64,000 nt of DNA from Siphonodentalium dalli (Eukaryota > Mollusca > Scaphopoda > Gadilida > Siphonodentaliidae), in contig CP136066.1 in NCBI GenBank assembly GCA_032622095.1, forward strand, positions 186,904,716 to 186,968,715, written 5' to 3'. Below the pieces are notes generated by a model. It was given only the letters and a program-made list of their open reading frames with translations. It did no database searches and was not told where the DNA came from. A program made the translations under genes and the position numbers. Shown here piece by piece: positions 45,101-53,799 of this stretch (positions are counted from its first letter, which is position 1; each line of letters opens with the position of its first letter).

Positions 45101-48100
45101 GATTGGATAGCTCTGATAAGCGTTCACCTCTCAACTTATGATTGGTTATTTCTTTTGTAACTTTGGCCCGCCGTGATTCAATATATTGTTAATAACTCAC
45201 AGGCAAAGGTTTGTCCGCAAGCAATCTACAATAATCAACAGTAGATCTTTGTGAAATTTGCGAGCTTTTGTTAGCTCATCGTTTCATAGTACCGGTGTTC
45301 TCACTATTCACAATATGATAGCACGCATTGTAACTTCCCCATATAAATTGTTTGTCAGTTATTTTAGCTCTATATACATGTCCGTCTAATTTGAACTGGT
45401 ATTCAGATAACACTGATAACAGGTGAATGGGAGCAGAGTGGGGAGTTAGTTTTTTTTAAGTTTTACAGCTGCCTTTTAGGGGTTTCACCTCTCGCCCAGT
45501 CTAAGGTATTACAATAATACGGCTAAATTTTCCCTGTACTATGAAACCACTGTGATAGATAACACAAATTTGTAATTACAAATTAATAAATACAATTTGT
45601 ATTTACAGGTATAAAATTGTTCATAGTATTGACCCCTGGTCGATGTGGACCATTTTTTTTATAATTGCATGGATTCTTGTATATGGTAACCATATATGCA
45701 ATTGGGGAAGTAATATCTTAAATACACTAAAATGCTTTTGTACTGGGGCATTCGCAATTCATCGTGGCGTTCAAGATGAATGTCGCTATCCGCAACCACA
45801 TTGGAGAGCTATAGCATCTGGGATTGATAAAAATATATATATATATATAACCAAAGCGTATTTTGGATTCCCTGTGAAATCTATTCAATGCAGATTATCC
45901 CATGCTGTTATCACGTATATGCGTTTGATAAAAATTGTTCATACGAAACACATACGAAGGTAGGGGAGAGGGGAAACGGAGAGAGATCGTTGGCGTGTTT
46001 ATATAGGGTAAACCATAAAACCAATCAGTTAATATCCAAACACTGTCCCCATTGGAACTTGGAAGAATGGTGTCAACAATTGGAACTACATCGACTGTTG
46101 ATCATTTCAGAAAACTGCGTGCAATTCGTTTATAAAAATTACGCGGTTTTCTGAATATTTGGATATCAAATGTATGAAAATAACTTGTTTTGGCATCATT
46201 ATTCGTTATATACTGTTCGGAACACATCAGCTGAGTGTTTCATAACACTTTAAATTCGAAATTTCTGAGGGAAAGGCAATTTCTCGTGAAATTTGTATTT
46301 CAATTTGTATTTAGTATAGAAAGTGTTACACCAATATTGGAGACTCAGAATATCAACTTGTCCCATGAAATGACTGACAATTATTCTTTTCAGGAGAAAA
46401 ATCATATAAACTCGACGCATTCCTCACAATTTACAAGAAGGCCATGGACGAGAAAGAGACCGGAACGTTTGCGGATTTCATGGAGGCGTTTAAGACATTC
46501 GACAGAGAAGGTCAAGGTTTCATCTCAGCCGCCGAGATGCGCCATGTGCTCACGTGCCTCGGTTAGTATATACCAACATACAAGTCTTGAATTAAAGGCC
46601 CACTTAATTTTCGAATCGCCAATTATTTTTTATAGTGCCCTGATATACGGTTTTAATAACAAGCTATGCCATAAAATATGATTAAAATACTATAATTCAT
46701 CACCATTTGGAACGTCTGTGTCTCAGAAGGTGCACATAGAGTAATAGAAAGTAGCTGAAATAATAAAATCATTTCCCCCGTTATGGCTCCCAGAATGCAA
46801 CATGATTCAAATCATAGTTTATTTTCAATGGAAGAGGAATAACTCAATATCTAAATATATAGAGTTATTCCCAGTCCATTGAACAAAAAAAGACTTTGTA
46901 CAAAATTTGGATAACTCAATATCTAAATATATAGAGTTATTCCCAGTCCATTGAACAAAAGAAGACTTTGTACAGAATTTGGATAACTCAATATCTAAAT
47001 ATATAGAGTTATTCCCAGTCCATTGAACAAAAAGAAGACTTTGTACGAATTTGGATTGATGTACATATAATATAAGCAGACGACAGATAATAAAAGTGCA
47101 GAAGGAACCCTATCTATTGATGGAAATGTTCAGATAATAAGTTCATTATCATTATTGACTTATTATCTGAACTTTTGCTTTAGTATAGAACGGGTTAACT
47201 TAACTTAAACAAGAAAAGAAAAGAAACAGACAGAGCCGGTTGCACGTGGGTTTTACACCCTCCCTCTCACGATATACTAAGGATAATGAAAACACCAGCG
47301 CTTATAACAGATGTAGACCTATGTAGTTCCTTATAACGGTGGGCATTGCCTTTTGAACCCAAATTTATTTATGACAAAAATAAATGGATTAAACTTAGAT
47401 CTTTTCTTGAACTATATTGTTAACACACTTAAGCCATGTCCTTTAAGACCTAAATGCATGTTCTGCCTAAAGTCCATGCCATTTCAGAGTGTATATTTTC
47501 AAATTTAGACTGGGAATTTTTTATTGTTAATTTGGTACATGTAATTAATGCGAATTTATGAAATTTTGCAGGCGAGAAACTGACTGATGGGGCTATGGAT
47601 CACGTTATGAAATTCACTGAAACCAGGGAGGATCTCGACGGAAACATGAAATACGAAGGTCAGTATGATAATCACATACATGTATCTTATCTTAAAGCGG
47701 CGATGATGCTCAGTGTGAGAATCACATGCATGTATCTTATCTTAAAGCGGCGATGATGCTTTATATTGATAATTAAATTGAATATTGAGAAATAACGAAA
47801 TAATTTCCAAAATAATATGAAGACATATATAGATACATATTAACCCATTGCGCCAGATGCATATTATATACAAATATGTTTGTACTACAGTCTGTAACAT
47901 GGTCCGGAAATTCATTGCATAACTCAATTACTTGTAATTTTCATTATACGTCTTAGAAATTTCATATATAATTGATATGCAATGGTATTGCTTGCATAGT
48001 TCATGTTATTATTTATTCCACACCCATTGACGTGAGTCACATGTATTTAACGGAATCCCAGGCAATTAATACATATTAGTGTATACCTCTAGTGGAATAC

Positions 48101-49862
48101 AAGCCGGAACTATTCTTGTTGACGTTGTCGCCAAGAAAGATGACGTACATTACGTCGACCATCCGCTTCCGGTGATCCACCCATAATTACTGTCATAATT
48201 TGTCAGACATAAATCACAATAAAGGTAGCTGTAGGAACAATGAAGGTGACATTCATGGATTGAACTTATCTGACTGAACGGTGTAGAATAAATACAGAAC
48301 ACAACTTGCATCATAATCTCGAATCTTTTATAGAACTCGTTGCGGACGGCGCAAAGTTATATACATTGAAACATATCCTTGCGCCACCTTCAACTCATTC
48401 GATAAAAGATTCTCGATTAAGATGCGCGTTGTGTTCTGTCTATCTATGGCATCTGCCCCTGGTGGGTGTAAATTGTCAATAAATTATCTATCTAATTATC
48501 TATCTATCTCCGGTGTAATGTGGATATCTTACTTATACTGTTATCTTGTTTCTGTTCTTCCCTGCAGTAGAAAGTAACTGTTGGCGAATACACTATATGG
48601 TTTGATATGTGAGACTTCCGAAATATATGACAACAGAAGCACACATGTAGAACTTCGAATCGACAACTTCATGACCTTGTTGATGCGTGTTCAAGTTTAA
48701 GACCATTCCTAGTAATTCCGAATAAAATGTAAAATTTATAGTCCGAAAAATTAAGGCTTCAGAAAGCGACTGAGTGGGGCTTTATAAGCCCACTTCCCAA
48801 TTTCCTGATTCCAATGATCATGCATATTCCACGTCCCTTAGGAATTAGGAAGAAATAAGGCCAATATGAATTGGATCCGTGTACCTGGAAAAGGTCCAAA
48901 ATAAATTGGATCCGTGTATCTGGTAACTGGTCCAAAATAAATTGGGGGCGGTCCGGCAATGGACCCATATGAAATGAGAAATTGGTGAAAAAAAAATGAA
49001 AAAAAATTCAAGAACAAACCCTTTTAAATAATATGCACACATATAAGACAGGGGACAGGAGATTATAGATTGAAAAGAGAAACGTTACCACCAAAAGTAT
49101 CGGCGATGATGAACGAGAATAAAGTATTTCGTGACCAAAAGAACAAAATCTAGAAAAATAATATTGGGTGCAGCGTTTGACTTTGGGGCGGTTGTGTTAA
49201 TAGAAACATGCTTCCATTTTATTTGGCCTAAAAAACATGGAATATTTGTGCTTAGCAAAATATCGATCCATGTGAACGTATCGATTAACACACGTCATCG
49301 TTCACACACGTTATCAATGTAGGTCATGTGACATCAAACTACACAATAGTTGGAGTAATGTGGTTTGAGTCGTATATTGGCTTGTGTTTATGCAACCGAC
49401 AACGATCTTGGAGGCCAATTAATAATTTTCATCCGTTTCAAACGAACCAGCACGAGGAATGTAAATGCCATAGAAAGGATTGGCTCGGTCGAGGCAGACG
49501 AAAATTAATAATTGGCCTCTAATGATATATGATATAGTTAACAATTCGTTTTTGGAGTCACTCCTGTGAATGTGTAACATAGTGTAGATATCATATATTT
49601 GTGGCCGCTTTGACAGTCGTCCTTCCGTTTATTTTTCAGAATTCATCAAGAAAGTGATGGCTGGACCATTCGGGGACAAGTAAGAACAAGCCGGTATCGT
49701 GAAGCCGGACTACCGACGACGACCAGACAAGACGCAAGTCACCGACACGAGTCATGAGGGATGTTCTGTCGAGCACTACGTTCTGCAGCATTCTCTATAT
49801 GTTTTTTTACTCCTAATGTATTGAACAGTATAGAAAAATAAACATTATTTTCACAACTTGTG
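33040..49862 (+). CDS. ELC: Myosin essential light chain, complete six-exon gene (unit B)
   Basis: Coding segments: 33109-33111, 38846-38876, 42155-42301, 46394-46561, 47572-47658 and 49640-49683 (stop 49681-49683). All have GT-AG introns and compatible phases, giving 159 residues, the usual molluscan ELC length. The protein wraps the lever-arm helix of the myosin heavy chain next to the regulatory light chain. EF-hand I (about 20-32, [13 protein letters not shown]) matches the regulatory calcium loop of scallop ELC. EF-hand III is [12 protein letters not shown] (97-108), and EF-hand IV (about 134-145) is degenerate. The C-terminus is [18 protein letters not shown] lies at 49837-49842. Myosin-linked calcium regulation is inferred from the conserved loop. 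Identification is firm; the exact species is not. Confidence 0.93.
33785..34235 (-). pseudogene. Broken C-terminal tail of the Jockey/CR1-group ORF2
   Basis: Directly after the premature TAA (34236-34238) the frame continues with [21 protein letters not shown] one-base shift at the T6 run near 34070 then restores [12 protein letters not shown]. These motifs are typical of the end of Jockey/CR1-group ORF2. One nonsense and one frameshift separate them from the main frame. Confidence 0.75.
34236..37061 (-). CDS. LINE ORF2: endonuclease plus reverse transcriptase (Jockey/CR1 group)
   Basis: A 941-residue open frame. The endonuclease starts near residue 70: [10 protein letters not shown] (75-84), GVTEIFR (105-111), YRPNT (186-190), GDFNIDLL (221-228), LIDQIL (265-270) and DLADHFGS (286-293). 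RT motifs are [18 protein letters not shown] (593-610), QYGFRKEHS (630-638), [11 protein letters not shown] (666-676), [10 protein letters not shown] (724-733) and the catalytic FADD (754-757). The frame stops at TAA just after KLQDL. The expected C-terminal tail continues in the same frame ([10 protein letters not shown]) and then needs a one-base shift in a T run near 34070. The core enzyme is complete but the tail is broken. It probably belonged to an active element recently; activity now is doubtful. Confidence 0.9.
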   Translation of the reverse strand: MIMAETFTNSTVALDKLEEGLEFDLKNIISGPDALDISEHNDETILQIPDCQYFTPKRFHDNIDTNNDCLSVFHLNCQSLNSHWDDFNTLIYEMQNNKSKLGVIGVTEIFRSPDIIDFPLNGYHPLIKRCRPDGDDCHGGVGIFIRNDLSYKIRDDLSTFIPHVFESLFVEVVTNKNKTYIVGTIYRPNTAPKADLDKFIKLMNEKMVQFDNDHKKTILMGDFNIDLLKYGRHEKTNNFINYIFASSFLPTITKPTRVTECTATLIDQILINDHSVDYETGIVLTDLADHFGSFLCFKSKQKVKYHEKRPEIQYHRIFSDENISCFKRLLISANYNNVVGQSCPHESYNSFMEIYLNAFEIAFPLKKLRTKSIKQKPWITKGLIKSSEHKAKLFRIKLKEPCEVNVNKYKEFCKYFNRIKRASKTFHYKHMINEYKYDMKNTWKLISEIIQKRSKKMEYPLSFNIDGIDRSDRTDAAEAFNNYFSNIGAIESEKIQSTGEHFSSYLPTPCNETLFFRPTTPEELQRIVSSCKVKHSTDCDGLTSSLMKSVINEISKPLSYIINLSMETGIIPDNMKIARVIPLFKSGDPKLLENYRPISILPTFSKILEKIVCLRLVEFINKHDALYHNQYGFRKEHSTIHPILKLINDVGLNNDKKTKDCTLSAFIDFSKAFDTINHKILSKKLETYGIRGKANHWFRNYLNNRFQYVDLEGRVSSKLPTTCGVPQGSVAGPILFLIYVNDMHKSTDLSLLSFADDTTVYSSNHNLDYLYDNFNKELAKLSKWCRTNRLSLNTKKNKYMLIEPKNGPYIVGNHTLTINGEQIIRIGVDCQEKSFKFLGIHIDEHLSFEHHVKAVCAKISNSLYAINRVKKFLPFDCLRMLYLTLVHSHILYVIELWGNAGTHNQVVVLQKKAIRAINKKRYNSHTEPLFKTNNILKLQDL
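37485..38845 (+). other. ELC intron 1 continued, unit B
   Basis: Resumes homology to unit A at ATGATTAATCAATCAATTCT. It includes four consecutive ~21-bp CCGAGAACATTAAGATATAT repeats (37684-37767) and a segment at about 37890-38340 with no counterpart in unit A. A G run of about 12 lies near 38670. No gene is recognised. Confidence 0.6.
38846..38876 (+). CDS. ELC: ELC exon 2, unit B
   Basis: 31 bp encoding [10 protein letters not shown] plus one base. The first codon is TCT (Ser) where unit A has CCT (Pro), and a synonymous ACT/ACC difference follows. The donor is GTATGT. Confidence 0.87.
38992..39126. repeat. Long-armed foldback in ELC intron 2, unit B
   Basis: Arms of about 56 bp: 38992-39047 against 39070-39126, including CCCCAGTTTATAGCGAAATT on the left and its complement on the right, around a ~22-base loop. 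This is the fullest version of the element seen at 12343, 15124 and 62828, and is probably closest to the ancestral MITE-like form. Confidence 0.88.
39127..42154 (+). other. ELC intron 2 remainder, unit B
   Basis: The first ~900 bp align to unit A intron 2. About 40050-42065 has no counterpart in A, where the intron runs straight to exon 3. That extra ~2 kb shows no recognisable frame, terminal repeats or tail. Confidence 0.55.
42155..42301 (+). CDS. ELC: ELC exon 3, unit B
   Basis: 147 bp, phase 1/1, encoding residues 11-61 with EF-hand I ([15 protein letters not shown]). The protein sequence is the same as unit A exon 3. Confidence 0.93.
42444..42473. repeat. Interstitial telomeric repeat in ELC intron 3, unit B
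   Basis: Four CTAACC-type hexamers (CCCTAA family, complement of TTAGGG) followed by one degenerate unit. Unit A lacks it at the homologous place (about 16575), where ATTATTAT runs straight into ACTTTTATAAC. It is a clean ~30-bp insertion. Confidence 0.9.
42987..43010. repeat. AT dinucleotide microsatellite
   Basis: About eleven AT units inside the composite insertion. Confidence 0.9.
43020..43310. repeat. Dispersed repeat shared with unit A intron 3
   Basis: Contains GACGTGGCGAC, AGCTGGAAATTT (twice) and a GATACCTGAAAC...GGTTGAACTTGTTCT stretch. The last resembles 18735-18810 of unit A, although the two sites are not homologous positions. This suggests an interspersed repeat family. Confidence 0.55.
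43520..43740 (-). pseudogene. LINE ORF2 fragment (linker between endonuclease and RT)
   Basis: The minus-strand translation includes [20 protein letters not shown], then [11 protein letters not shown], then [16 protein letters not shown]. This is the conserved linker of Jockey/CR1-group ORF2 proteins, between endonuclease and reverse transcriptase. It decays on both sides and neither enzymatic domain remains. Confidence 0.75.
44001..44265. repeat. Cluster of TGACTAA / TTAGTCA motifs
   Basis: Around ten TGACTAA or TTAGTCA motifs in 265 bp, several arranged as palindromes such as TGACTAACATATGTTAGTCA at the right end. It may be a small MITE with multiple inverted ends. Confidence 0.6.
44480..44768 (-). 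mobile_element. tRNA-derived SINE, unit B intron 3
   Basis: A 289-bp minus-strand element flanked by a 9-bp target-site duplication CACTCCTAT (44471-44479 and 44769-44777). Read on the minus strand it has an internal B-box-like GGTTCTAACCC (44685-44695), a central GGTGGTTTC-type block and a short AAACC-repeat tail preceded by ACGACGATAAACCC. That combination resembles SINE families common in molluscs. A weak A-box-like TGCCAGTCGG lies upstream of the B box. Confidence 0.8.
44778..46393 (+). other. ELC intron 3 remainder, unit B
   Basis: The end of the composite insertion, then sequence aligned to unit A 19715-20418 from about 45632, with an ATAT tract at 45833-45850. No gene is recognised. 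Confidence 0.55.
46394..46561 (+). CDS. ELC: ELC exon 4, unit B (the exon deleted in unit A)
   Basis: 168 bp, phase 1/1, between TTCTTTTCAG and GTTAGT. It encodes residues 61-117: the second EF-hand remnant, the central helix ([13 protein letters not shown]) and EF-hand III ([12 protein letters not shown]). Its length is divisible by three, so skipping keeps the frame. Confidence 0.93.
46839..47054. repeat. 72-bp repeat, three tandem copies
   Basis: Copies start at 46839, 46911 and 46983 with ATAACTCAATATCTAAATAT and end near TTTGTACRRAATTTGG. Unit A has a single copy at about 20620-20692, so the expansion is specific to B. Confidence 0.93.
47128..47172. repeat. 16-bp inverted repeat in intron 4, unit B
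   Basis: Homologue of 20767-20811 with one A-to-G change in the right arm. Confidence 0.85.
47572..47658 (+). CDS. ELC: ELC exon 5, unit B
   Basis: 87 bp encoding [20 protein letters not shown] and the fourth EF-hand region up to KYE. The donor is GTCAGT. Confidence 0.92.
47659..49639 (+). other. ELC intron 5, unit B
   Basis: Aligned to unit A intron 5. About 48847-49075 is extra in B and contains direct repeats of AATTGGATCCGTGTA and GGTCCAAAATAAATTGG. An ATCT microsatellite lies near 48483-48507. No nested gene is recognised. Confidence 0.6.
49640..49862 (+). CDS. ELC: ELC exon 6 and 3' UTR, unit B
   Basis: Encodes [14 protein letters not shown] and stops at 49681-49683. The 3' UTR holds AATAAA at 49837-49842. 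It is closely similar to 23042-23262. Confidence 0.9.
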
Positions 49863-50485
49863 TCATATGTTCTATTTGAAAATCTGGAATTGAACCCCAC
49901 ACAATGCAGACTTTGGATATTTTCATCTAAATTATTTAAAGATGGTCTATCTTGTCCTAACTGCGTGTCGCTAGTAGCCCCTCATGTGACGTCACATGGG
50001 GGAAGATGAACGATTCAGACTGCATAATCAATAGTGGAATATTCAATCGCATGAATCGGTACAACTTCAGTTACGGGCTGCCTATCAAAAAATAATTTTC
50101 GGCAACGTGCTCAGTGGATTAGCCGGCATCGATAATGACTGAGAAGATGGTCTGTCTCTTAATTCTCTTCCCAACAAGTTTATATAGTTTCTGGGGTATA
50201 AACATGAATCGAAGACTTATGTCCGGAAGCGCAATCAATTGGTTGTAATTGTTATTTTTTGGTATAATACATATAGCCTTTCGGGACAAATCTGCATGCT
50301 ATTTTCAGAACAGAAACTTTTGGAGCATTTGGGGCATAGCAACAGGGAGAACTCTTATCTTGATAGCACTCTCCGCCAGGCCAAAGTGTCACGAGCGACA
50401 TGGCTAACTGTGGCTTAGTAATTATGACGACCAATTGTCACCAAACTCCGCCGTAATAAGATGTCACACATACTAAATGCCATCG
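49863..50485. other. 3' flank between units B and C
   Basis: Homologous to 23263-23888. It keeps the CRE-like TGACGTCA near 49988. No gene is recognised. Confidence 0.6.
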
Positions 50486-50735
50486 ATACTGTAGTACGTG
50501 TGTCCGCATCAATTTGGCAAGATTGATAATGGATCATTTTGGCTCAAAATGGCGATACAAGATGACCACAGTTAGTTCGAAGTTCGATATTCAATTGCTA
50601 AGTTCGATATTAAATTTCTAAGTTCCCACATGTGTATATGTCGGTGTTTGGTCATGTTAAATACTGGTTTTCATCAGCCTGCTCGTGAAATTTCCCCAGT
50701 GAGAACCAATCTATTAATATACTCCAAGTATAAAC

Positions 50736-51397
50736 TAAGCTGATTAATCAAGACAGCTAAGTTGATTAATCAAAATAGCTAAGTTGTTTAATCAAGATAG
50801 CCGAAAATTGATTAATCAAGATAGTTAAGTTGATTAATCAAGATATCTAAGTTAATTAATAAAGACAGTATGTTGATTAATCAAGATAGCTAAGTTAATT
50901 AATAAAGACAGTATGTTGATTAATCAAGACAGTATGTTGATTAATCAAGACAGTATGTTTTTCAATCAAGATAGTATGTTGATTAACCAAGACAGTATGT
51001 TGAATAATCAAGATAGTATGTTGATTAATCAAGACAGTATGTTGATTAATCAAGACAGTATGTTGATTAATCAAGACAGTATGTTGATTAATCAAGATAG
51101 TATGTTGATTAATCAAGACAGTATGTTGATTAATCAAGACAGTATGTTGATAAACCAAGAATGTATGTTGATTAATCAAGACAGTATGTTGATCAACCAA
51201 GACAGTATGTTGATTAATCAAGACAGTATGATGATCAACTAAGACAGTATGTTGATTAATCAAGACAGTATGTTGATCAACCAAGACAGTATGTTGATTA
51301 ATCAAGACAGTATGTTGATCAACCAAGACAGTATGTTGATTAATCAAGACAGTATGTTGATTAATCAAGATAGTATATTGATTAATCAAGACAGTTT
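50736..51397. repeat. 21-bp minisatellite, unit C
   Basis: Identical to 251-912 except for three bases at 50867, 50871 and 50872 that turn one monomer into the AAAGACAGT form of a neighbouring monomer. Confidence 0.95.
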
Positions 51398-51763
51398 TTT
51401 TTTTTTTTAAATTTTTTATTGAATCAGTCAGATGATTGACATACATAATGAATGGTTGTACAAAATACAAAATATAGATATATAATATTCATCTGATACA
51501 TACATTCAGGCATAGACTCATTCACTCGCTCACGCTTGCACTCTTACTTACATCAACGGGCATTATGTGGCTCTAAACAGGCGATCGGGCAATGAGTTGG
51601 AGTTTTAATTCACGTTAAAACATGTTATTTTTATTTTTGTTTCGATTTAGCACGACACTCACTGAAGGGTGACTATAATTTCTATAATTATAATTGAAGA
51701 GAGTAAGAGGTAGAACGGAAACATAATTCTTAAAGGAAAAACCGCGAGTCTGATGAGTATATA

Positions 51764-53785
51764 TCAAGAAATCTTTGCTTCATTTTTATTTATAGCGCTT
51801 TCTATCTGAAACCAGTTTTTCTCAAATTCTGCAATTTTCATATTACAACGAGCATTGAATTTGTCACATCTATACCTGTATTTGAGGGTTGTTATAAAAG
51901 ATTTGACGGATAGCATGTCTGGGTTGAATTTAGTTCGATATATGTATTGTTTGACAAGCAGCCAAAACAAATTGGTGGTATAATTTCCTGCTGTTGGTGG
52001 AGAACCAAGAATAATTATCTTTTTCGAATATTTGAGATTAATATTATTTTTGGTTGACCAATCGTTAAGCTCACCTAGGAATTGTTGTACGCATGCGCAG
52101 TCCCAGAATATATGTGAGATGTTCTCATTATTATTTCTGCATCGATTGCACTGGTCATCAGATCTTACTTTTATTATTTTAAGAAATCTATTTGTTGATA
52201 ATATCCTAGAATTAATCCTGAACTGTAACCACTGAAGCTTTGTATCAGGCGTCGTGGAGAAAGGTAGGCGGTTGAAAATTGTCCAGTCCATTTCTGGCAC
52301 CCCAATTTCAATTGTCCATTTGCTTTGGGGTTTAGGGGAAAATTTCATAGCATTCAAAATTTTATAGAAGTCTTGCCCACCCTTTGAATTTCGCAAAAGT
52401 GGAACCATATTGCTGGGTTGTATGGGATTAGTACAACGAGTTAAAGTTTTCTTATATTTTTTGGCTAGTGAATTAATTTGTCTGCAAATTGCGTTCAAGG
52501 TGATGAAGTCAGTGGATACATTAAAAGAAGCGTAAAGACTTTCGGGTGTGTGGAATTTACCATTTGTATGTATCAAGTCATTGATAAAAAATATGCCATG
52601 TCTTCTCCATGTAGCGAAGTTGATAATTTTGTCGTGCAGCTTTATGTTTGGATTTTTCCATAAGACCCATGTACATATATTTCCGTTTGACTCATTCTTC
52701 TCACTGAAATAGCTCCATGCTGTGAGTACATCACGCCAGAATGGATTTAAAATATTTTTGGAATAGTTTCGCAAGTACATGCTGTCATAAAAAAGAAATA
52801 GTGAGTCATTGGCAACAGGGAGATCAGTTAAAGGGATCCATTTCGAGTTCATTGACATAAGACGTCTAACCCAAGTTATTTTCATTGACATTATAAAGTT
52901 TCTGATATCTACCATTTTCAAGCCGCCATTTTGATAGTCTTGGCAAATGAGCTTTCTTTTTATTCTGTCCCTATTCGAGTTCCAAACAAATTTGTAAAGA
53001 AGTGATTCGAGCTGTTTAATAAATGCGTTTCCAGGATCTGGTAGTGCTATGAATAGGTGCGTAAGTTTAGGTAGTATAAGAGATTTGATCACTGTTATTC
53101 TTCCGATTGGTGTTAATAGTCTATGTTTCCATGTTTCGATCATACGGTTTATGTCCACTAATTTTTTATCATAGTTGTGACTCATCTTGCCTAGGTCTGT
53201 ATTGAACTGAATACCCAATAAATCGAAGGTAGGAGAAAAGTTTAGATTTAGATCGGGACAAATACAATCTTTCCGATATGTATGTGATCCTATCCACGAC
53301 GCCTGACATTTGCTAGGGTTGATCCGTAAGCCAGATATGTCTGCAAAGAAGTCTAGTATTTTATAAGCTTCTCGTAAACTATTTTCACTACCATCTAAGA
53401 TGAATGTCGTGTCGTCTGCGTACTGTGTTATTTTGTATTCCTGATTGCCGAGGGTTATTCCTGCCATATTTCCATTTTGCTTCACCAAGAGAGATAAAAT
53501 TTCTGCGCATATCAAAAAAATATACGGTGAGACGGGGTCACCTTGTCGACAGCCTCGAGAAAGACTGAAGCTCCTCGAGATGTGGCCATTTATCAGAATT
53601 GAGGAATTAATATTGTTGCAAAAAATTGTAATCCATCTCTTTAGTGATTCACCAAAATTGAACATATCTAAACATTTCATGATGAATTTCCATGATACGG
53701 AATCAAATGCTTTTTCAAAATCTACTAAAAGTAAAAGACCCGGTTTGTTTTGCAATTTACTTCTGAATATAATATCATAAACCAA
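51764..53785 (-). CDS. LINE ORF2 RT part, unit C (frameshifted)
   Basis: Identical in protein sequence to 1279-3300, with YADD and the CX2C...HX4C knuckle intact. Confidence 0.9.
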   Translation of the reverse strand: MVYDIIFRSKLQNKPGLLLLVDFEKAFDSVSWKFIMKCLDMFNFGESLKRWITIFCNNINSSILINGHISRSFSLSRGCRQGDPVSPYIFLICAEILSLLVKQNGNMAGITLGNQEYKITQYADDTTFILDGSENSLREAYKILDFFADISGLRINPSKCQASWIGSHTYRKDCICPDLNLNFSPTFDLLGIQFNTDLGKMSHNYDKKLVDINRMIETWKHRLLTPIGRITVIKSLILPKLTHLFIALPDPGNAFIKQLESLLYKFVWNSNRDRIKRKLICQDYQNGGLKMVDIRNFIMSMKITWVRRLMSMNSKWIPLTDLPVANDSLFLFYDSMYLRNYSKNILNPFWRDVLTAWSYFSEKNESNGNICTWVLWKNPNIKLHDKIINFATWRRHGIFFINDLIHTNGKFHTPESLYASFNVSTDFITLNAICRQINSLAKKYKKTLTRCTNPIQPSNMVPLLRNSKGGQDFYKILNAMKFSPKPQSKWTIEIGVPEMDWTIFNRLPFSTTPDTKLQWLQFRINSRILSTNRFLKIIKVRSDDQCNRCRNNNENISHIFWDCACVQQFLGELNDWSTKNNINLKYSKKIIILGSPPTAGNYTTNLFWLLVKQYIYRTKFNPDMLSVKSFITTLKYRYRCDKFNARCNMKIAEFEKNWFQIESAINKNEAKIS

Positions 53786-53799
53786 TCTAGTGTTATCGC

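Larger units (their letters stand above)
42782..45630. mobile_element. Composite insertion with terminal inverted repeats, unit B intron 3
   Basis: Ends read AATACTATGAA (from 42781) and its complement TTCATAGTATT (to 45630), with a possible 3-bp GAC duplication outside. The motif ACTATGAAAC or its complement recurs subterminally near 42850, 42940, 45282 and 45536, interspersed with TTTGTAA/TTACAAA. The interior holds a LINE fragment, a SINE and a TGACTAA-rich block. No transposase is recognised. Unit A has only short unrelated sequence here. Confidence 0.65.
46562..47571 (+). other. ELC intron 4, unit B
   Basis: 1.0 kb with a three-fold 72-bp repeat (46839-47054) and an inverted repeat (47128-47172). 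No gene is recognised. Confidence 0.65.
23889..50485. repeat. Tandem unit B of the ELC-bearing array
   Basis: Unit B is a 26,597-bp paralogue of unit A in the same order and orientation: minisatellite, 5' flank, ELC gene and 3' flank. It diverges from A by substitutions throughout and by large insertions. It lacks the Tx1-like LINE and the hAT-like MITE of unit A. It carries its own transposons and the only complete ELC gene in the window. Confidence 0.9.
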
